Source: Hydractinia symbiolongicarpus
Lineage: Eukaryota; Cnidaria; Hydrozoa; Anthoathecata; Hydractiniidae
Length of the DNA stretch: 64,000 nucleotides
Direction of reading: 5' to 3'
Assembly: GCF_029227915.1 (NCBI RefSeq)
Contig: NC_079879.1
Coordinates: 30,384,501-30,448,500 of the forward strand
The notes beneath the pieces are model-generated. The model was given only the letters and a program-made list of their open reading frames with translations. It made no database searches and was not told the DNA's origin. A program made the position numbers and the translations under genes. Positions 45,946 to 57,715 of the stretch are shown here, piece by piece (positions within the stretch are counted from its first letter, which is position 1; the number at the start of each line of letters is the position of its first letter).

Positions 45946-46623
45946 TTTAATTTATAACAGTTTTCTTCCTTTCTGCAATTCTCAAATAAGAGCATTGCAA
46001 TAACAAAAAAGATGTATTTAAGTCAGAACTGTTAAATGATGTTATTTCACAGAACCTAAAGTTTTAAACGTTGTGGCCCAGTTTACATTTACCAAAAGTT
46101 CAAAATATTTTATCATTCTACTAATTCTTACCATATTTAATTTTAAAATGTGCAATCATTTTAATTTGGTTTACTGGTAAATCAAGTCAAAAGAATAACA
46201 AAAAGAAAAGTTCCTATCTACCAACTGATCAGTATTTATTTCTGGATGCTTGATCTTTTTAATCATCAGTAAACTTTAGGGTTTGAATTTAAATAATTGC
46301 ACTAATCTGCAAAAACTTTCCTGCCAATGGATTTACTCGAGTTTTGACGATTTTAGAAAATTTGGCATTGTTAGTTTCGTACAATTTGATGTTGTTTAAG
46401 TTATATACATGATTGTGTAGAGAAACAAACTTTGTTTCTATCATTTTTTAATGAAGATGTGTGATGTAAGAAATTTTTAAGATATTACCTTTGATCTGGG
46501 AATTTTATGTTTAGTAGGTAAATTTGATATGCAAAAACAAAATGGATTGCGAATCGTAATTTGTTAATTCAAATGCTGAAATAAGGGTAAATTTATTTCA
46601 GGTCTATATTGTCCGTGTTTTAA
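45946..46623. other. Non-coding stretch, nothing recognised
   Basis: AT-rich sequence upstream of the tentative gene start and left of the TTAA-flanked element. No gene or repeat identified. Confidence 0.5.
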
Positions 46624-47258
46624 GGTTACTGTAAAGGAAACAATTTTCTTTTTAGGTTTTTTGCAAAAAATTCATGACATATAGAAAAAAAAAATTCTCT
46701 TTCGAATGACATATTTTATATTCCATAAAAATATTTGGAACATCCCTTTACGTTTGTGGTCTCTTTTTCCGAAAGCTTCCTATTGGCTCATTGAAATTTT
46801 CGTTAATGGAAAGCTAAATAAATTATGCACAAAAGGTTCCCGGATTTTTTTGTATAAATTACTGATTAGCGAATTATGACGATAGAAAAAAAATAATATG
46901 CAATTTTTTGAATGATTATATATAATTACAAATAATTTCATAACAACGTTGTTACCAAAAAAAGACCGGGAACCTTTTTGAATTTAATTTATGCTGAATG
47001 TAATAGTGCAAAAACGAGAAGTCTGCGACCACGTGTTTGGAAAAAGAAGCCATTTTAAAACGTACAGTGAAAAAAAAATGGTGTGTGTTTAATTCATTAT
47101 ATTTTCATTTTGGAAAATTAACATCTTACGAAAATAACACCATCAAAAAAGTCTTTCATCAAACATTCAGAAAAAAAATAAATAAATAAAAGTATTGATA
47201 AATTATAAGGGTTTTTCTGAGACTACTCATCAAGTGAGTTTTTTCCTTTACAGTAACC
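46624..47258. mobile_element. TTAA-flanked MITE (piggyBac/Kolobok-like ends)
   Basis: 635 bp with perfect 17-bp TIRs, GGTTACTGTAAAGGAAA, each bordered outside by TTAA (46620-46623 and 47259-47262). TTAA duplications are typical of piggyBac and Kolobok transposons. Inside, further inverted motifs (AAAAGGTTCCCGG and CCGGGAACCTTTTT) suggest a foldback structure. No ORF, so non-autonomous. Confidence 0.85.
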
Positions 47259-47262
47259 TTAA

Positions 47263-50222
47263 GGAGTAAATAAACAAGAAAAATCAACAAGGATATAAAT
47301 AATAAAAGTTCTTCCTATTCATTATCATTTAACATAACATTTGTTTTTGTTCTATTTATGAAAATATTTATTATTTGTAGGATTTCCCCCTGAAAATAAA
47401 AGCTGTATAATGCAGACCCCTGAATTCACCTTGCCTACCTGAAAGCTGTGATACATTATGACAGCTTTTTTTATGCCCTATATGTGCCAAGGTTGGCATG
47501 CCTTTCTTATAATGTCGGCAGAACTAGCCTTGTTTTAAAAGATGTATAGGATAAAAAAGGAGAACAAAAAATTAAGTTTTTATTACATCGTTTATTGTAG
47601 AAAAAAGAAACACCACTTTTGTCTGTTTTGATTTTACGCAAAATCCACATTTTAAGTTATTTCAGGCCTTGAAAAATCAACCTTTCCTTCTATGGGAAAC
47701 CAAGTCAAAGTTGTTAATAAATAGGAAGAACAATAACATATCTGCAAAAGATATTAGTTGAGGTAAATTTTGTATTTTAAATGTCCAGAGTGAAGAAGAT
47801 TTTAGTGTGCCGACCTGTGCAGTGCCTCTACTCTAAGGTTTTGTCAACCTCATTTTCATTATGAGTCTACAAAATTTTGCTGACCTTTAGCCGTCTAACA
47901 TTGGCACTATTGTGCTGACTTTCAGTACTTTTGATTCACAGGGGAAACAGGTTGTGTCCATAGTAATTTTGTCCAAACATGAAGATTTTTCTAAAATCAT
48001 CTAAATCCTAAATTCATTTAACAATTTCATCTGTATGTGGAACAGGTGGTTTGAATGCTTTTCGATAAATTTCCTTAAATGGAAGATTTTGCTGTTTAGG
48101 ACAAGTTAAATGTGTTTCCATGATTTAGGTGGTTTAAATGCTTTTGGATAAGTTTGCTTAATTGGATGTACTGTTTGGGATTGGACGTTCTTTCTCGTTT
48201 TTAGATAAACTTAAAGAAAGCATCACATTTAATTCTTCTGTATATATATTGGTTTCGTATATATTGAAATATTTATGTGCTGAGAACGTAGAATGGTCAT
48301 AAACTCTTACTAATAGTTATAACTCACACATTGTGCATAAGACCAAGAAGGTTCAATATCGTTTACTGTAATTGTCCAAGGGTGGCCATACCCTTTGCCT
48401 TAGCTTTATGCTATTAGGTATGGTCTCCCTTCAATAGCATTATGTATTTTAATTTTGTTTCCCTGACTAATTATTATATTAATTTTCTTTTTCTTTATAT
48501 TTACGTTCTTTTAATTTTAATTGTATATATATAACTGCTATTGATAAATAAAAATATCTATCTATCTATCTATTTTATTTTGATTGCATATAACTGCTAT
48601 TGATAAATAAAATATCTATCTAATTCTCCGACTAAGATTCAATATGGGTAAGTGGATGTTACCATAAACTCTGGTAGGCTAGCAATTAATGTAAAATATG
48701 TACATCTATCCTAGCTATCTATCTGGGACTAAATTAACAGATAGGTACAATAGATAGGTTATTAACTAAAACACAGGATCACCAGGTTATATCTTAGGTT
48801 TTTATACTATTTTCACAAATAACAAGCTGTGTTTAGTTTATAATATAGCTAATTTACCTGGCTAACAAAATCATGCGCCATCTTTCTTACACAGTTGGGT
48901 TAACATTTTTTATTAGTTTTAACCTTGTAAACAACCTGCCGCTAATGACGAAAACGTCGAGTATCGTCGGTTTTGCAAACTTCACGGTAACTTTGCCGTT
49001 TCGGGAAACGCTCCACCACGGTGTTTTTGTTATTTCTTACTTTTCTCTTTGAGACTTTTCTTTTCTGGTATTTTTTTAATTATCCCTTTAATTATATTTT
49101 AGTATTCTTTTCTGTCTTATGCCGCGTTTATCCTACTCTTGACAGCTTTTCAGGTAATAAGAAATGTTAGGGTTTAGGGAAAGAGATCAGACAAACTTGC
49201 GGAAATTTTTTTTCGTTAATATGCCTGATCAAAATTTGGTCCGCACTGCAGTAAGTTTTTGTGGATCAGTGGTGGTTGCTACAGTGGTGGTACATATAGC
49301 TCTCTTAGACCATGACATTTTCGTATGTTTTGTATGCCTAACTTATTTACTTAGGTGACTCAATCTTTATCTTACTCAGTATTAAATACTTTTAGTTTCA
49401 TTTCGTTTCAATAACACTATTTATTCTATTTATAGCTAGCTAGCTAGCTAGCTATACTAGCTAAACTTTATTTAGTCCATCCCTGGTGGATGAAAAATAT
49501 CCTACTATAGCTACAGAGACCATGAAGTTTTAACTTGAAGCATGATATGTACTAGCATAAAAAATATAGAACCTCTAATGAATGCCAGACATCTTTCTGA
49601 TAAAGCCAGGCTGTTTTAAATCGATGGCCTTTGCAACTACTACCCCACTAAGTTAAAAGAGCTATATGGCTGCAAAACTATAGAAAAACTACTTTACTGG
49701 CCTTTTCTCAAAAGAAAACTACTGACTCAATACGAAGACGCCATTTACACATGTTTCGTTCTTACCAGAGGGCATTACATTGTCAGCCATGAAGCAATGA
49801 AATGGAGCAACTTTAGAATACCCCCTGCAATATGTGAGAATCCCTATGAAAGTAATCTACTTGTAATCTACCCTATGAAAGTAATCTACGTCACCAACGC
49901 GTGCTATGTATTATGACAAAGGATTTCCTACAAAAGTAACCTACACGACATGTGACCAACTCATTCTATTCATATTGGGACAATGGAATTCCTACAAAAA
50001 TAACCTAACCCTAACCCTGGATTGCAAAACATTGTCCGGGTTCCTCGGTAAAAACACATAATGGTAGAGAACATTGTATTATGAAATAAATTTATACAAC
50101 ATCCTTCGGATTGGAACTCAATTGTATATTTGGGGCATGGATTGGGATGCCAGGCAATAAGATTAAACAATAGCAGGCAGGACAGATACATGTGCAGATA
50201 GAAAAACAGTACTAACACCAGC
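47263..50222. other. Intergenic region with simple repeats
   Basis: About 3 kb with no confident gene. It includes the ATCT-tailed repeat at 48.5 kb, a (TAGC)n run at about 49434-49455, a short repeated motif ATGAAAGTAATCTAC at 49848-49888, and two telomere-like CCCTAA units at about 50003-50017, too few to mean a telomere. Confidence 0.5.
48520..48630 (+). repeat. Duplicated non-LTR-like tail with (ATCT)n
   Basis: TATAACTGCTATTGATAAAT followed by AAAATATCTATCTATCT occurs twice in tandem. Microsatellite-ended 3' tails of this kind mark CR1/L2-type retrotransposons, and the preceding 48360-48480 sequence may be the rest of that 3' UTR. Confidence 0.5.
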
Positions 50223-50671
50223 ATATGCACTTAAATGGTATGAGATACTCACAATGACATGCCCATCTTGGCTGCACTCCATTGTGAGTGTCTCCCATGA
50301 CATATCTCGTTCTTCTCTTCATCATAGTGCTCTTCAATGTTATGACCCACTCACAATGACATGTAATCTAGGCTGCACTCCATTGTTAGTTTCTCCCACG
50401 GCATTTCATCATAATGCACTTCAATGGTAAGACAAGCTTGAATATTTCCCACGGCATTAATTTCATCATATGCACTTCAATGGAACGACAAGCTTGAATG
50501 TCTCCCACGGCATTACATATGCATTTCAATGGTACGACAAGCTTGAATCTCTACCACAGCATATCTCATTATTCTCTTCATCATAATTCACTTTAATGGT
50601 ATGACACACTCACAATGACATGTACGTCTTGGCCGCACTGCAATTGTGAATGTCTCCCACGGCATTACTTT
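50223..50671. repeat. Degenerate tandem array
   Basis: Roughly five to six irregular copies of a unit with ACTCACAATGACATG, CACTTCAATGGTA.GACAAGC and TCTCCCACGGCATTA, unit length about 60-110 bases. It adjoins the 3' tail of the LINE at 50672 but is not part of its coding region. Confidence 0.65.
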
Positions 50672-53660
50672 ATTATTATTATTATTATTATTAAAAGACT
50701 ATATTCTGGCATATCCATATACAAATATACATAGCTTTTCATCCAGAAAATTTTAAACAAGGAGATTAATAAAATTTAAAATATATGTATATATATACAT
50801 TATGCTTACACTAAAAGAAATTTCTAATATATATTAAAAAAAATACTAATGATAATATTGTTAAAAGAAACGGACGAGAAAACAAAAACAAAAACAAAAA
50901 CACAGAAGAGAAAGTGCGCGATTTGAGTAAGGAAAAGTCAATTAACGCATAACAACAGAATGATCCACAAAAATTTACTTAAATTTCTTTCAGTAAAAAT
51001 AATTTTGTCTCTCTTTTAAATGTTATCAGCTTTTTAATCGAGCGAATGTCTTTAGGAAGTCGATTGAAAGACGTAGTTGTTACATCTTCGAAAGTGTTTT
51101 TGCGAAGTGATTTTTTTAATCGAATTTCGTCAGCATTTCGAAGAGTTCTTTTGTGAACAACAATTTCATTTTTCAAATACTTTGGCCAATTATTCTGATG
51201 AACACTTTTAAAGGCTGTGATCATCAAATGCCATTCTCGTCTTTGTTTAATAGGTAACCAACCTAAACGTGTTATATCTTCAGTATGGCTGTACTTATTC
51301 CATACAAAGCTGGCTGCACATATCATCACTTTATGCAGCTTTCGAATTTGGATGGCTGTTAATGGAATATAAACAGTGTCGTTAAAGTCTAATTTTGACA
51401 AGACTAGCATTTCAGCTAATTGTTTTCGTAACTTAAATGGTGCCATGCGTTTTAGTTTACGTAATATAGATAAGATGCCATGACAACACGATACTACACT
51501 CTGTACATGATCATTCCAACTTAGGTGTTCATCTAATTTAACACCCAATACAGACCATGTTGGAACTCTTTCAATCTGGAAGTCATCCAGTTTGATATCA
51601 GTACAATCGAGGTCGTTGAGATTGTGTCGTTTTGACATTTGTGATGTTGAAAACACCATTAACTTTGTTTTTCCTTGTTCAGAACAAGATTGTTATTTGT
51701 AGACCATCTTTGAAGTTGACTTATATCTCCGTTTATTTGTTCCTTTGCCTTCGCAAGATTATTTAATTTTGTGGACGTAAACAAAGTGGTGTCGTCAGCA
51801 TACTGTAACGTACTCGTTGTCAAATGCATTTCCAGGTCAGTGACGTATAAATTGAAAATAACAGGGCCTAATATTGACCCTTGCGGCACACCAGATGTGA
51901 TGTTACAAAATTCAGAGGTCTTATCATTAATTCGCACAATTTGTTTTCTGCCACACAAGTAACTCAAAATTAGTTCAACAAACTCTTTGGAAAAACCGAT
52001 TTGGTTGAGTTTCCTCATTGTAGTTTCATATTGAACAGTATCAAAGGCTTTCGAAAAGTCAGCTAATACTACAAGACTGATTTCGTTTTTACTCATTGCT
52101 TCTTTGATATCCGTTCTAAGTTTCATCAACAAAGTAGTCGAGGAGTGTCCTTTTCGGTACCCGAACATCGTTTCGGAATATAAAGATTTCTCATCGATAA
52201 AGATTATCATTTGTGTAAGGATAAGACGTTCAAATACTTTGGATAAAATAGGAAGGATGGAGATCGGTCGTAGTTCTTTTATTGATGTAGGAACATTCAC
52301 TTTTGGAATAGGTGCGACTCTTGCCACTTTCCATTGACACGGGAAGCATTTTTTCTCAATGCACGTATTTATAATATGTGTTAGAACAGAAGAAATTTCA
52401 TTTGCCAGTAATTTAACATATTTCACTGGTATATCATCAAACCCAGTTGATATATCGTTATGTAGTCCTTTAAGTTCTTTAAGTACCTCCTCATACTTAA
52501 CATGTCTGAGTTGAAACATTTTGGAAGTCGATGGTGGTAATGTTTGGAGTACTTCCTTTAAATCAATTTCAGATTTTGGAATTGATCCAGTAACTCGCTC
52601 AGCTGTTCCGGCAAAAAAAGTGTTTACACTATCAGCGTCAAAATGAAGAGGCTTCGAAGGAGGATGTAAAATTCGATTGATAGTGTTCCACACTTCTTTT
52701 GAGTTTTTAGAACTAAGTGCTTTTCTATAAAAGGAAACTTTAGCTTTCTTGATCTTTTTCTTAACAGAGTTTTTAAGTTGTCGAAATTCGTTCCATATCA
52801 TTTGATCGTTAGTTTCATGAGCAAGTTTTCGAAGTTTATTTCGCTTCGTTTGGTCACTTTTTATGTTTAAAGTATGAATCCATGGAGATGGTGGTCTTGT
52901 TATTTTTGTTCTTCTTAACGGGGCATGTCTATCAATGCAATCTTGCATGAACTTGTGAAGTATCTCCACTTTTTCTTCTGGATCATCTATAGCGTATATA
53001 ACTGATGTCGGTAGGTTCGAGAAATCCGACACAAAAGATTCCCTATCAAACTGCCTTTCATCTCTTATCATTTTATATCGAGGTTTAAACTTATCGTATT
53101 TAATGTTGATGATAGCGTAAGGTCCATCATGGTCACTAATAGTTTCGCATGGTAATACATCAGTATGTGCGATCTTGGTATTATTGTTAATTATCATATG
53201 ATCGATCAATGTTGCGCTTAAAGGAGTCGTCCTGGTTGGCTTTGATACTATCTGTTTAAGGTTGAATGCAGATAAAATATTGTTGTACTGTCTTACTTGG
53301 CAACATTCTGGTTTGAGAAGATTTATGTTTATGTCCCCTGTTATAAGTAGCAGGCCATCCCATGTTGTTTGGATATAAGTTATCAAATCTTCAAATTTAG
53401 TTAACCAGTCAGAAAAGGAGATGATTCTTTCCGAGCGGTATATGACCCCAAGAAGTAGTTTACTATGCTTGTTTCGGCCATCTACCTCGATCCATATATG
53501 CTCTAAATTTTCGTACATATCATTAATATCCTTTCGAATGCGATATTTGATCAAACTGTTCACATAAATTCCAACACCCCCTCCTCGAATTTGGTCTCTA
53601 TTCACATATTCCATTGAGTAACCAGGTATACGGACGTATTCCATTACTTCCTCATTATTC
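50672..53660 (-). mobile_element. CR1/jockey-type LINE, 5'-truncated
   Basis: Runs right to left. The 5' end is cut inside the endonuclease domain near 53.66 kb; the 3' end is an (AAT)n tail at 50672-50700. Between lie a long ORF for endonuclease and reverse transcriptase and about 280 bases of 3' UTR. A single frameshift and the 5' truncation mark it as a dead but fairly young copy. Confidence 0.85.
50979..53644 (-). pseudogene. LINE ORF2: endonuclease and reverse transcriptase, frameshifted
   Basis: Two frames, 53644-51659 (661 aa) and 51659-50979 (226 aa), are parts of one protein. The endonuclease part shows GGGVGIYVNS, LLLITGDININLL and ETISDHDGPYAI. The reverse transcriptase part shows RPISILPILSKVFERLI, the VVLADFSKAFDTVQ and LQYADDTTLF catalytic aspartates, and SGVPQGSILGPVIFNLYV. 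The second frame carries the thumb-like region (LGVKLDEHLSWNDHV) and C-terminal domain. The break falls in an A-run near 51672, consistent with loss of one A. A complete copy would reverse-transcribe its own RNA at a nicked target. Confidence 0.9.
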
Positions 53661-54019
53661 TCTTCTATTCTTCAATATAAATAATAATAATAATATTATA
53701 AATTAATAATAGCATCAAGTAATAATATCAAGTAATGATATAATCAACAGGCCACACACGTGTATCTGTCCAATTTTTTGGCTGACTTAGGAAGCCTGAC
53801 ATCCCCAAATTGGCACAGGCATAACACAGGAAAATCTAAGTATCTTGGTGAGAAATACTATGTTTCCGTATAATCAACAACAATATACGCATAAAGAGCA
53901 ACACAACTACACAATGTTAATTGTTATAATTTTTATACAAAAGGTATATCCCACAACTTTGGAACCTCTTTTAGGTTAGCCATGCTGGAACACCCATCAC
54001 ACCATCCCACTTACAGGAA

Positions 54020-54493
54020 ATGTTAACATTTATTTATAAATCCAGATTTACACCTTCTGATAAAGCTATGTTGAAATGCCTAGTTTTGTTTGCATATTTT
54101 GGCCTTTTAGGAGTATCAGAGTATGTTTGCCCATCAGAAATAACATTTGATTCAAAAATTCACCTATCCCCATCTGATTTTTGCCTCTCTTCATGTAATG
54201 GTACCCTTACCATGACAATTAAAAGCTCCAAGACTGATCCCTTTCGGAAAACATTTAAAATTCGTTTTGGACGAATTGGCAGTAGCATGTGCCCAGTGGC
54301 AGCGTTCTCCCAGTATCTTTTGTACAGGGGTACCCATTGTGGTCCCTGGTTTGTCTTATCCACTGGAGAATTCGTCACAAGGAAATTGGTTTGTGCTTTT
54401 TTTTTCGCATTGATTAATGGTTGCCGTGTTGATGACAATTCTTTCACATGTGAATTAACTCTTTGTGAGTGCAGAAAATTTTTTTTTCTTTAA
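54020..54493 (+). pseudogene. Tyrosine recombinase fragment (DIRS/Crypton-like)
   Basis: A 157-aa frame with KAMLKCLVLFAYFGLLGVSE, an IKSSKTDPFRKTF segment, and MCPVAAFSQYLLYRGTHCGP, typical of the phage-integrase-like recombinases of DIRS or Crypton elements in marine invertebrates. The usual Arg in GxxRxSE appears to be Gly, and the C-terminal HxxR and Tyr region is missing. Almost surely a dead fragment. Confidence 0.6.
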
Positions 54494-54644
54494 AATACTG
54501 AACACAATGTTCAGGTCATTGACTGAGTACGTTATAGTCTTAACTTTCCCAGCTTCCCACCTTTATGCTAGCCAGCATTAGGTATAGAAGAAATAAATCA
54601 ACCTGTCATATATATTTAATTTAAAAATATATTACAATCTCTTT

Positions 54645-55735
54645 TCATCATCATCATCATCATCATTCTCGGCTTAACGTCCGTTTTCCATGCTAGCATG
54701 GGTTGGACGGGGTATATTAATGACCCTCTTCCAATCTGATCTAGACTGTGTTAGATCTAAACTCAACTTCCTCTGTGTCAAGTCTGTCCTTATAACCTCC
54801 TGCCAAGTCTTTCTCGGTCTGCCTCTGGGCTTTGCCCCAGGAACTATCAAGTCTCTACACTTTCTTACCCAATTATCCTCCTCCATTCTTTCCAAGTGCC
54901 CCAGCCAATTCAATCTTCTTATCTGGATAACATCTTTAATTCTACAGAGACTTAGCCTGCTTCTTAGCTCATCTGAACTCTTTCTGTCTCTCAGACTGGC
55001 GTTACACATCCACCTAACCATTCTCATATCATTCCTTTCTAAACGATCAAGATCTTCCTGCTTCACTGCCCATGTCTTACCGTACAACATAACACTTCTT
55101 ACACAGGCCTCATACAACCTACCTTTTACCTCAATTGACAGGACTCTGCTAGTCAACAAAGGAAGTAACTCTCTGAACTTTTTTCAAGCAGAACCTATCC
55201 TGCAAGTAACACTTCTTCCAACTGCCTTCACTGCCCAACATATCACCTAAGTAACAGAAGTTCTTAACTATCTCTAACGAGCCACTGTTGTACATCATTA
55301 AAGCTGGAAATACTTCATTCTCTATAATCTCACCTTTGCAACGCTTGCATACAAACTGAATGTCAGCTCTTAATCTTCCACTAATACTACTACACTTCTT
55401 ATGTACCCAATGCTTGCAAGTCTGACAAAAAATTGAGTTATTACCAACCCCTTTCCTGCAAACTCCACAAGGCCACTTTCCAACTACAAGGTCACACTTG
55501 GCTGCAATGCTACCAATCATGACTTTAGACTTTGCTGTGTTTACCTTTAGCTCTTTCTCTTCTAGTCCTTTCTTCCACTTCTCAAACTTTTCAACTAATT
55601 CTTCCATCGACTCTGCTATGAGAACCAAATCATCTGCATACAATAACTCCCAGGTGTATATAGAATAGCGCTGTTCTCCTCGTTTTTCTTTTTTTATCAA
55701 CCACTGTAGCTCCTTTATTTATTTTGGTTATAATA
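54645..55735 (-). mobile_element. LINE fragment with PHD-like finger, 5'-truncated
   Basis: From 55700 the minus strand reads LLYADDLVLIAESMEELVEK (reverse transcriptase YADD motif), then a Cys/His block CGVCRKGVG...CQTCKHWVHKKC...CKRCKGE that looks like a PHD-type zinc finger, then NFCYLGDMLGSEG. After a deletion and frameshift near 55160-55200 a second frame gives CVRSVMLYGKTWAVKQEDLD, RRLNWLGHLERMEEDNW and the tail. The 3' end has CCATGCTAGCATGG and an (ATG)n run (54645-54665). Same family as the fragments at 24.3 kb. Confidence 0.8.
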
Positions 55736-57710
55736 TGTCATGCTTTTTTATAATAATTTCGTTTGTTTGCTGGTAAAGGAAATAGTAAATGGTAAAGGAA
55801 ATGACCTATTGTTTAGAAAAATAGAGATAAATCAAAGAAATAAAAATGATAATTAGAATTTTTACTTTATTTATTATATTTTTTGAAATCGTTTAGTCAC
55901 AAATTTTGTTTTAAAAAATGTTGTTGGTTACCCCCATTTAACTGCTTTAATGTTGTGCAAACTTAGTGACTAGATCTGTTTTAATGTTCTAAGTTTTTAT
56001 TGTGTCCTAAAAGTTATTTTTGCAACTAAAAAGAGTCATTTAATAGGCTTTAAAACCTAGCATGGTTTGTGGTCACAGGCCAAGTAGCATATTTACATTT
56101 GAAAAAACTTTCGTTTTTTCAAATGTAAATAAACAACAAAATTGGGTGTGTCACCATTATGAAGGTATCTGCACCTTGTTAATATGTAATGGTAACTGGT
56201 AATATTTTCTCTACTGATGTCTGAGGAACTATTTTATCAGCCTGATGTATAAATAGAATCAGATCTGTGAGAAACAGTGAATGTGCAATTTCAGTCTCAA
56301 AATCACAAATTATATATACAAAATTTGATTTTGATTTAGGAATTTTCAAGCATTATATATTGAAAAATCAGACAAATTTGATATTTTAATGTCAAACCTG
56401 ATCCCTTGGGATACCTAAACAACCATTTATTTTGTTTTTTTTTTGGATTTTTGAAGTTCTCAGGGTTTTCTTTGTGTGTGTAGGTTTTAGAGGAGTACTT
56501 GTTTTTAAGGAGTTTTTAAGGAGAATCTATGAGAAATCCATTTTCTTTATAGTAAAGAGATCTAAGATAAAGGATGAAGTAGCAGGAGATACTTGGGTAT
56601 TCTAAAATATACATTTTTAGCTTTTTACACTGGGATAAAGTGTTAACCAATAAATCTTCTATAGGACCAGGATATATATGCAGTATCAAAGACAATGATG
56701 TGAAAATTAATATATATAATACAAAAAAACTGGTAAAAACATTGGAAGATTTTGTACAACAAATCTGCCATGCTACATATCTCTGTGGTATTATTGGTAG
56801 TGGTGGTCAATTTTTTCATCTTCAAAACTCCAATTAACTATGCCAACAACATTTTAATGGGTCAGTTCTGTTGTAAGATCACTCAAAAATACAGGTATAA
56901 GGTGTTTTTTCTGGCACCAGAGCCTTTAGGAGATTCAAGAGATATAGAAATACATATGTCTAAAAAAAATCATTGTAATTTAGAGAATTTAAATCCAAAC
57001 TTAATCAAAGTAAAAAACACGTCATTGAAAAGAAAGCAAAAAAATTGTTTTTAAATTTATTTGCAGTAATCAGTAATTCAATTTATTTGCAATAAACAAA
57101 AAATAATCACCTTATTTCCTTATAAAACCAGCAAATAATATCTCTTGTCTAACTGCACAAGGCAAATGCAATATCAACACTAACTTATTTGAGATGACAT
57201 GTCCAATCATAGCCTTTGATTTTTATTAGGCAACAAGACAATTATGAATACACACCAAATGCTGCTATTGTTCACTTTGGCCGTCTATGTTTTGAGTTGA
57301 AGGTTTTACATAGATTTATTTTTATCTTATCATGTTATAGTTTTAATGATTGTGGTTAGTTTTGAGAAAATGTTTTAAATGATTTGAAACTTCCTTGAAT
57401 TGTATATCTATTTGTTTAATATAATTTTGTATTCATGTCTATTGTTAATTTAAATGGAAAATCAGTTTGTGGTTACATGATCAGAATTTCTATATGTAAA
57501 GGTAGAAATAAAAAATTTAATAGGTCATTTTTTTGTGGTTACGGAATGAGTTTGTGCTGGCTTATATATATATATGTTAAGCTAATAGTTTTAGATAGAA
57601 CAACAATATTATAATGATAAAAGTTGTATATACATGTGTTACGTGTTGTCATTCTAAAAAAATGTTTATGACACGTCTAAGCTTTGAAACCTTTTTATTT
57701 ACTTGTTTAG
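55736..57710. other. Upstream region of MTF1
   Basis: AT-rich, no other gene recognised. It includes a perfect 18-bp hairpin at 56091-56130. TTGTTTAG at 57703-57710 looks like a splice acceptor, so the MTF1 start codon probably follows a 5' UTR intron, and the true promoter may lie well upstream. Confidence 0.5.
56091..56130. repeat. Perfect hairpin, 18-bp stem and 4-nt loop
   Basis: ATTTACATTTGAAAAAAC (56091-56108) pairs exactly with 56113-56130. AT-rich; probably a small foldback repeat. Confidence 0.75.
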
Positions 57711-57715
57711 AATAA

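Noticed and set aside
50003-50017. Telomeric repeat
   Set aside because: Only about two CCCTAA units; too short to mean an interstitial telomere.
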